DNA from: VRUE01 sp963720805
GTDB lineage: Bacteria; Actinomycetota; Thermoleophilia; Solirubrobacterales; 70-9
DNA: 64,000 nucleotides
Direction: 5' to 3'
Assembly: GCA_963720805.1 (NCBI GenBank)
Contig: CAVRGT010000012.1
Location: forward strand, 310,001 to 374,000
The notes beneath the pieces were generated by a model, which saw nothing but the letters and a program-made list of their open reading frames with translations, was not told where the DNA came from and ran no database searches. Below, one piece after another: positions 59,044 through 64,000 of this stretch; position 1 is the first letter of the stretch; the number at the start of each line of letters is the position of its first letter. The translations under genes and the position numbers were made by a program.

Positions 59044-59775
59044 TCAGTCGATCTGCTTCATCAGCTCGATCACGTCGTCAGAGGAGCCGGGGGCGCCGTC
59101 GTGGACGATCCTGCCGTCGCGGAGGGTGATCAGGCGGTCGGCGTGGGCTGCGGCGGCCGGGTCGTGGGTGACCATGATCACCGTCTGGGCGAACTCGTCG
59201 ACCGCCTGGCGCAACAGCTGAAGCACGTCCTCGCTCGCCTTCGAGTCGAGGTTGCCGGTCGGCTCATCGGCGAAGACGACGGCCGGTTTGGAGACCAGGG
59301 CGCGGGCCACCGCGACCCGCTGCTGCTGGCCGCCGGAGAGCTCCGCGGGGCGGTGGGTGCGGCGGTCCCCGAGGCCGACCGTGTCGATCAGCCGGTCGAC
59401 CCAGGCGGCGTCGGGCTTGCGGCCGGCGATCGAGAGCGGCAGGACCAGGTTCTCCTCGGCGGTGAGGACCGGCAGCAGGTTGAAGAACTGGAAGACGAAG
59501 CCGAGCTTCTCGCGGCGCAGCTTGGTCAGCTCGCCGTCGCCGAGGCCGGTGATCTCCTGTCCGTCGAGCGTGACGGTGCCCGCGGTCGGCATATCGAGGC
59601 CGGCGAGGATGTGCATCAGGGTCGACTTGCCGGACCCCGACGGACCCATGATCGCGGTGAAGCGCCCACGCTCGAAGCCGGTGCTGACCTCAACCAGCGC
59701 GTCGACCGCCGCGTCTCCCTCGCCGTAGCGGCGGGACACGCCAGTGGCTTCGACGACCTGACCGTTGGCGCTCAT
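59044..59775 (-). CDS. ABC transporter ATP-binding protein (MacB/LolD-type)
   Basis: 243 residues. Walker A GPSGSGKSTLMHILAG (about 43), Q-loop FVFQFFNLLPVLTAEEN, signature LSGGQQQRVAVARAL (about 145), Walker B AVVFADEPTGNLDS and the switch histidine VTHDP. The GNLDS sequence is typical of the MacB/LolD/FtsE class. ATG 59775 (MSANGQVVEATG) was chosen. It energises the permease encoded directly downstream. Confidence 0.93.
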   Translation of the reverse strand: MSANGQVVEATGVSRRYGEGDAAVDALVEVSTGFERGRFTAIMGPSGSGKSTLMHILAGLDMPTAGTVTLDGQEITGLGDGELTKLRREKLGFVFQFFNLLPVLTAEENLVLPLSIAGRKPDAAWVDRLIDTVGLGDRRTHRPAELSGGQQQRVAVARALVSKPAVVFADEPTGNLDSKASEDVLQLLRQAVDEFAQTVIMVTHDPAAAAHADRLITLRDGRIVHDGAPGSSDDVIELMKQID

Positions 59776-59839
59776 CGACCGCACCGTATCGATCCCAATA
59801 CCCAATCTTCTTCAACGGGCGACAGATAGCCTGCGACGG

Positions 59840-60625
59840 GTGGTGGCAGCGGACGAATTCGACGGCTTTCTGATCGACCTCGATGGGGTCGTCTGGGAAG
59901 GGCGTGAGCTGGTGTCGGGGTCGGTGGAGGCGCTGCGGACACTGATTGGGGGCGGCAAGGAGGTTGTCTTCGTCACCAACAACTCGGTGAAGCAACCGGC
60001 GGCCTACGCGGCGCGGTTGCGCGAGAGCGGCGTTGAGGTTGGCGATGACCGAGTCGTGACCGCGGGTGCGTCTACCGCGCGGTTGGCGGCGGAGCACGTT
60101 GGAACCGGCGGGACTGCCTTCGTGATCGGGGCGCCCGGCTTCAAGCAGACGATCGCCGCCACCGGACTCACCCTGCTCGAGGGAGAGGCGGCACGAAGCG
60201 CCGACGCGGTGATCGTCTCCGGCCATCGCGAGTTCGACTACGCCGAGCTGCTCACGGCGACCTTCGCGCTGCGGGCCGGTGCGTCGCTCTTCGCGACCAG
60301 CCGCGATCCCACCCTGCCGATGCCGGGGGGCGCCTGGCCGGGAACCGGCGCGACCCTGGCCGCGGTCGAGACCGCGTCGGGGAAGACGGCCGAGATCGGC
60401 GGCAAGCCGGAGCGCCACCTCTTCGACCAAGCCCGGGCGCTGATCGGGGGCGCCGAGCGAGTGGCGATGGTCGGCGATCGGATCGCCTCCGACATCGAGG
60501 GCGGCCGGCGGGCCGGTCTGGCGACGATCCTCCTGCTCAGCGGCGCCACATCGCGGGAGGACGCGGAGGCGGCCGACCCGCCCCCCGACCTGATCCTCGA
60601 CGACCTCGCCGCGCTGCTGGGCTGA
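59840..60625 (+). CDS. HAD-IIA (NagD/PGP-like) phosphatase
   Basis: About 261 residues. HAD motif I FLIDLDGVVWEGRELVSGSV, motif II in VVFVTNNSVKQ (N-N-S), and motifs III/IV in GGKPERHLFDQA and VAMVGDRIASDIEGGRRAGL. A C2 cap between motifs II and III is of NagD type. It removes phosphate from small metabolites such as phosphoglycolate or p-nitrophenyl phosphate in vitro. GTG 59840 or 59843. Seven bases separate it from the MFS gene. Confidence 0.88.
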   Translation: MVAADEFDGFLIDLDGVVWEGRELVSGSVEALRTLIGGGKEVVFVTNNSVKQPAAYAARLRESGVEVGDDRVVTAGASTARLAAEHVGTGGTAFVIGAPGFKQTIAATGLTLLEGEAARSADAVIVSGHREFDYAELLTATFALRAGASLFATSRDPTLPMPGGAWPGTGATLAAVETASGKTAEIGGKPERHLFDQARALIGGAERVAMVGDRIASDIEGGRRAGLATILLLSGATSREDAEAADPPPDLILDDLAALLG

Positions 60626-60632
60626 GCACGCC

Positions 60633-61814
60633 ATGAGCGAGGAGCCCGTGGTGTCGATTCAGCGGCCCGGCGTCGCCTTTGCCGGCGTCTTCGCCGTGAC
60701 CTTCTTCTGCCTGCTCGCAGTCGGCGCCGTCTTGCCGGTCCTGCCGCGCTACGTGCACGACTCGCTCGGCGCCGGCGATCTCGCCGTCGGCATCGTGGTC
60801 GGCTCCTACGCGATCACGGGCCTGCTGCTGCGCCCCTTCGCCGGGCGCTTCGCCGACCACCGGGGCCGCAAGCCGACAGTGCTGGTCGGCTCGGTGCTGG
60901 TCGCCGCGGCGGGCTTCCTCTACCTGCTGCCGCTCGGCGTCGCCGGGCTGATCGGAGCCCGCCTCGTGCTCGGCGCCGGCGAGGGCGCGGTCTTCACCGC
61001 GGGCTCGGCCTGGATCGTCGACCTGGCGCCGATCGAGCGGCGCGGCCGGGTGATCGGCCTCTACGGCCTCGCCGTCTGGTCGGGACTGAGCATCGGGCCG
61101 CTGATCGGTGAGCTGACGCAGCACGCCCTCGGCTACTCGGCGGTCTGGCTTTTGGCCGGGGCGCTGCCGCTGGTTGGGGCGGCAATCGCCACCCGCGTGC
61201 CCGACCCCTTCGAGCCATCTCCACTGCTCGAGCAGGAGCACCATCCGCTGATCGCCAAGGAGGCAGTGCGCCCCGGGGCGGCGCTGGCGCTCGGCTCGAT
61301 CGGCTATGGCACGATCGCGGCCTTCGTCGTCCTCCTGCTCGAAGCGCGCGGAGTTGGCCACGGCGCAACCGTGTTCGGCGCCTTCGCGACGATGGTCGTG
61401 CTGACCCGCCTCGTCGGCGGCGACCTGCCGGACCGCATCGGCCCGGTCCGGGTCGCGATCGCCGCGGCCTGCGTCGAGGCATTGGGGCTCGCCGCGATCG
61501 CCGTCGCCCACAGCCTGCCGGTGGCGCTCGCGGGAGCCCTGGCGATGGGCGCCGCCTTCTCCCTGCTCTACCCCTCGCTCTCGCTGATCGTCGTCAGCGA
61601 GGTCTCCGACCGACGCCGCGGTGCCGCCCTGGGCACCTTCACCGCCTTCTTCGACGCCGGCGTCGGCATCGGCGCCCCGCTGGCGGGCGCGGCGGCTGCA
61701 CTGACCAGCTACGAGGGCGCCTTCTTCCTCTCCGCCGCGATCGCGCTCGCCTCAGCCGCCACGATCGCCCTGGCCGTAGCCCCCGCCGCCCGAGCCGCCC
61801 TCGCCGCCCGTTAG
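60633..61814 (+). CDS. Major facilitator superfamily transporter
   Basis: 393 residues with twelve predicted transmembrane helices. The MFS motif A region between helices 2 and 3 reads GRFADHRGRKPTVLVGSVLV, and the second-half equivalent is GDLPDRIGPVRVAIAAACV. LVLGAGEGAVFTAGSAWIVD lies in helix 4. Similar to drug-efflux or sugar-efflux members; substrate unknown. Downstream of the HAD gene in an apparent operon, and ended by a family-3 palindrome. Confidence 0.9.
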   Translation: MSEEPVVSIQRPGVAFAGVFAVTFFCLLAVGAVLPVLPRYVHDSLGAGDLAVGIVVGSYAITGLLLRPFAGRFADHRGRKPTVLVGSVLVAAAGFLYLLPLGVAGLIGARLVLGAGEGAVFTAGSAWIVDLAPIERRGRVIGLYGLAVWSGLSIGPLIGELTQHALGYSAVWLLAGALPLVGAAIATRVPDPFEPSPLLEQEHHPLIAKEAVRPGAALALGSIGYGTIAAFVVLLLEARGVGHGATVFGAFATMVVLTRLVGGDLPDRIGPVRVAIAAACVEALGLAAIAVAHSLPVALAGALAMGAAFSLLYPSLSLIVVSEVSDRRRGAALGTFTAFFDAGVGIGAPLAGAAAALTSYEGAFFLSAAIALASAATIALAVAPAARAALAAR

Positions 61815-61825
61815 CGCTCCGGCTG

Positions 61826-61872
61826 TTCCGGTGCGCTTTATGTGGTCTATAGCCGCATAAAGCGCACCGGAA
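61826..61872. repeat. Palindrome family 3, copy 2
   Basis: TTCCGGTGCGCTTTATGTGG (61826-61845) and CCGCATAAAGCGCACCGGAA (61853-61872) pair over 20 bp with one G-U, around a 7-nt loop TCTATAG. Its right half is identical to part of the element at 37832-37880. It separates the convergent MFS and thioesterase genes. Confidence 0.85.
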
Positions 61873-61892
61873 GAGCTTGCGCTGGGGTGGAC

Positions 61893-62681
61893 CTATCGTT
61901 GCTCGATCAGCAGCGACTGGGCGGCGCGGCCGATGCGGCCGCGCTGATCGGAGAGGACCGACTCGGCGGTGCCGATGCCGCTTGGCTGGGGACGGGTGAC
62001 GGCGTCGACGCAGACCCACTCGCCCGCGGGCATGCGCTCGAAGTGGACGGTGAGGTCGACGTTGATGAAGACGTAGGAGTGGTAATCGAGCACGGCGCTG
62101 ATCCCGTTGCCGACATCGGCGGCGATCAGCGCCCGCTGCAGCGCCGTCGGCTCCTCGCCGGCGACCAGCGGCCGGCGCATCCGCAGCCAGAAGGTCGCCG
62201 GCCCGGTCTCCAGAAAGGCCCCGGCGACGGCCTTCAGCTCCATCCCGGTGTGGTAGCCGGCGTCCTGCCCGGTGGGAAAGAACTCCGGCACCCAGCCTTC
62301 CTCGGGCCCCGGCGGCGCCGGCGCATCGTCCACCGCCCCCTCCGGCAGCTCCAACTCCGTCCTCCGCAGCTGCCAAGCCGTGGCCCGCATCAACTCCCCC
62401 GCCTCACCCGACAGCGAAGCCTCAACCATCCGCACCTTCCGCCCTGGCCGCAACACCCGCGTCTCGACCGTCACAGGCCCTATGGGCACCGGCCGCAGGA
62501 TCTCGAACACGATCCGCCCCACCTGAAAGCTCTCAGAGCCCTCGATCGCCTCGATCTCCCGCCCCAGCAACGCCGACGGCGGCCCAGCGTGCTGGGCACC
62601 TGGATCCCAAGGACCTCTGGTGAGCTCCGTGGCGACGTACTGGCCCTCCCCGCCATCTCGCTCATAGAACGCGTCAGCCAT
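61893..62681 (-). CDS. Thioesterase (acyl-CoA thioesterase-like, double hotdog)
   Basis: 262 residues. Two hotdog repeats: QHAGPPSALLGREIEAIEGS followed by RIVFEILRPVPIGPVTVETR in the N-terminal half, and LIAADVGNGISAVLDYHSYV followed by FINVDLTVHFERMPAGEWVC in the C-terminal half (D and Q/T active-site region DVGNGIS). Similar to TesB-like thioesterase-superfamily proteins of actinobacteria, which hydrolyse acyl-CoA esters. ATG 62681. Its upstream region contains a large branched palindrome. Confidence 0.83.
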   Translation of the reverse strand: MADAFYERDGGEGQYVATELTRGPWDPGAQHAGPPSALLGREIEAIEGSESFQVGRIVFEILRPVPIGPVTVETRVLRPGRKVRMVEASLSGEAGELMRATAWQLRRTELELPEGAVDDAPAPPGPEEGWVPEFFPTGQDAGYHTGMELKAVAGAFLETGPATFWLRMRRPLVAGEEPTALQRALIAADVGNGISAVLDYHSYVFINVDLTVHFERMPAGEWVCVDAVTRPQPSGIGTAESVLSDQRGRIGRAAQSLLIEQR

Positions 62682-62700
62682 CCGGCGTCGATCCTATGCA

Positions 62701-62828
62701 GAGGTGACGGGCACCGCCTCGACACTCCCTTCCCCAGCACCGCAGGGTGATTCTCAGCCGCGAAGCGGCTCTCAATTAATCCCGCCTGCGGCGGGATTTG
62801 GGGAGTGACGAGGTGGTGCCCGTCACCT
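62701..62828. repeat. 128-bp branched palindrome (cloverleaf-like) between divergent genes
   Basis: The outer arms of 29 bp (62701-62729 and 62800-62828; GAGGTGACGGGCACC at one end and GGTGCCCGTCACCTC at the other) pair at 27 positions. Inside are two separate hairpins: AGCCG/CGGCT (62756-62770) and ATCCCGCC/GGCGGGAT (62779-62797). It sits between the divergent thioesterase and msrB genes. Confidence 0.85.
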
Positions 62829-62875
62829 CCGTGTAAGAACCGAGGCGTAATCTCGACGTAGACGAAAGGAGCCAG

Positions 62876-63286
62876 ATGACGACCAAGATCAACAAGTCGG
62901 ACGCCGAGTGGCGCGAGCAGCTCACCCCCGAGCAATACGAGGTAACCCGCAACGGCGGCACCGAGCGCGCCTTCACCGGCCCCTACGTCGACGAGAAAAC
63001 CTCCGGCATGTACCACTGCGTCGGCTGCGGCACCGAGCTCTTCTCCTCCGACACCAAGTTCGACTCCGGCACCGGCTGGCCCAGCTTCACCGAGCCGGCC
63101 AACCTCGAGCAGGTCGAGCTGCGTCCCGACAACAGCCTCTTCATGCGCCGCACCGAGGTCGTCTGCAAGCACTGCGACGCCCACCTCGGCCACGTCTTCG
63201 ACGACGGCCCGGCCGACCGCGGCGGGCAGCGCTACTGCATAAACGGCTGTGCCCTGGAGCTGAAGCCGGCCGCGAAGGCCGACTAG
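62876..63286 (+). CDS. msrB: Peptide-methionine (R)-S-oxide reductase
   Basis: 136 residues. Repairs the R form of methionine sulfoxide in proteins. Zinc-binding pairs YHCVGCGTELF and VVCKHCDAHLG, substrate region SGTGWPSFTEP, and the catalytic cysteine in GQRYCINGCALEL (about residue 121). AAGGAG lies 5 nt before ATG 62876. The C-terminal 4 bp overlap the convergent response regulator gene. Confidence 0.95.
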   Translation: MTTKINKSDAEWREQLTPEQYEVTRNGGTERAFTGPYVDEKTSGMYHCVGCGTELFSSDTKFDSGTGWPSFTEPANLEQVELRPDNSLFMRRTEVVCKHCDAHLGHVFDDGPADRGGQRYCINGCALELKPAAKAD

Positions 63287-63933
63287 GCCTTGCCGCCGGC
63301 GCCGAGGTAGCTGAACTTCACCGCGAGGGCGACCGCCTCGGTGCGGGTGTCGACCTCGAGCTTGGCGATCGCGTTGCGCACGTGGGTGTGCACGGTCGCC
63401 GGGCTGAGCTGCAGCCGCTCGGCGATCTCTTTCACCCGCAGGCCCTCGGCCAGCAGCTCGAGGATCTGGCGCTCGCGCGGCGAGAGCTCGAGCAGCTTCT
63501 CGACCTCGGAGGGCTTGCCACCGGCGAAATCGCCGCCGAGGAAGGTGCCGCCGCCGGTCACCGCTTTGACCGCGCGGGCGATGTCCTCGGCCGGCGCCGA
63601 CTTGAGCACGTAGCCGGAGGCGCCCGCCCGCAGGGCAAGTGCCAGCAGGTCGGGCTGGGCGTGGGCGGTGAAGATGATCACTTTCGTCCGCGGCCGGACC
63701 TTGAGCACCTCCTTGGTCGCCTCGATCCCGTCGCGCTTGGGCAGCTCGACGTCGATGATCAGGACGTCAGGCTCGAGCTCCTTGACGACGTCGACCACGT
63801 CGCGGCCGTTGCCGGCCTCGCCGACGATCTCGACGATGCTCGAGTTGGCCATCCTGGCCTTGATCGCCTCGCGGACGATCTCATGGTCGTCACATAGGAC
63901 GACGCGCTTGGCGTCCCGCACGCTGGTGCTCAT
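63283..63933 (-). CDS. LuxR/NarL-family response regulator
   Basis: 216 residues. Receiver domain with DDHE at residues 15-18, phosphoacceptor aspartate in VLIIDVELPKRDG (about 58), T/S in VIIFTAHAQPD and K in YVLKSAPAEDIARAV. C-terminal LuxR HTH: LSPRERQILELLAEGLRVKE, IAERLQLSPATVHTHVRNAI. No kinase gene is adjacent in the window. ATG 63933. The remaining 67 bases to the window end carry no gene. Confidence 0.93.
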   Translation of the reverse strand: MSTSVRDAKRVVLCDDHEIVREAIKARMANSSIVEIVGEAGNGRDVVDVVKELEPDVLIIDVELPKRDGIEATKEVLKVRPRTKVIIFTAHAQPDLLALALRAGASGYVLKSAPAEDIARAVKAVTGGGTFLGGDFAGGKPSEVEKLLELSPRERQILELLAEGLRVKEIAERLQLSPATVHTHVRNAIAKLEVDTRTEAVALAVKFSYLGAGGKA

Positions 63934-64000
63934 GAACAGCCGATCCTCTCAGGGGAACCATATGAATGCAAAATAGTGGGTAGCGTGAATCCACCTTCCC

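Noticed and set aside
1..64000. Insertion sequences or prophage genes
   Set aside because: No transposase, integrase, terminase, portal or capsid-type protein was recognised in any frame.

Overview
The window is high-GC DNA of actinobacterial type. The gene content suggests Thermoleophilia/Solirubrobacterales: a principal sigma factor with region 1.1, a deazaflavin-type nitroreductase, an adenosylcobalamin-dependent ribonucleotide reductase, FolE2, very large exported proteins with basic cysteine-containing tails, many GTG starts and many 4-bp stop/start overlaps. This placement is inferred from gene content, not from a marker-gene comparison.

Layout. 0-6 kb: partial AAA ATPase, MerR/SDR pair, an RHH/ParE-like toxin-antitoxin pair, tRNA-Tyr, a small SnoaL-like protein, an F420-type nitroreductase, sigA and folE2. 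6-7.3 kb: a gene for an AbiEi/DUF559-type nuclease-like protein flanked on both sides by paired 43-bp palindromic repeats. 7.5-11.6 kb: ferritin-like lipoprotein, MMPL exporter and pgsA in one operon, and an ArsR-type regulator. 12-14.6 kb: uracil-DNA glycosylase, a possible short precursor peptide and an RRE-ThiF enzyme, and a TMEM175-type channel. 14.7-15.6 kb: tRNA-Thr bracketed by decayed gene fragments. 15.6-31 kb: aldo/keto reductase, collagen-like and giant secreted proteins, a lipoprotein, metallophosphoesterase, SprT-like protease and a second AAA ATPase. 31-44.7 kb: two-component system, glycosyltransferase/DUF2304 pair, a broken holB, a candidate structured RNA with a classic U-tract terminator, tmk, archaeal-type topA, an epimerase, a siroheme enzyme, MarR/YceI, an FMN reductase and a hemolysin III protein. 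44.8-47.6 kb: nrdJ. 47.6-53.6 kb: a conflict cluster made of an XRE/nucleotidyltransferase pair, a UvrD-like helicase, a DarT-family toxin, an ADP-ribosylglycohydrolase fused to a VOC domain, and a Phd-like antitoxin with an unknown partner. 53.6-64 kb: cytochrome P450, HSL-type hydrolase, csoR with its operator, a MacB-like ABC transporter, HAD phosphatase, MFS exporter, thioesterase, msrB and a LuxR-type response regulator.

Two things stand out. First, intergenic space is full of long imperfect palindromes. They fall into at least four recurring families plus singletons, and they often fill exactly the gap between two stop codons of convergent genes; one lies inside holB. The best-defined family is a 43-bp repeat present five times, four of them as two equally spaced pairs around a nuclease-like gene, which looks like a REP/RAYT-style arrangement with a different enzyme. 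Second, the DarT-family toxin is not next to a macrodomain antitoxin (DarG). It sits in a tightly coupled operon between a helicase and an ADP-ribosylglycohydrolase-VOC fusion.

Several genes (holB, the giant beta-propeller protein, a small secreted protein, a Vps62-like protein, an unknown gene at 36 kb, the glycohydrolase) carry frameshifts, often in or near G/C-rich runs. These may be true decay or uncorrected sequencing indels; the sequence alone cannot decide.
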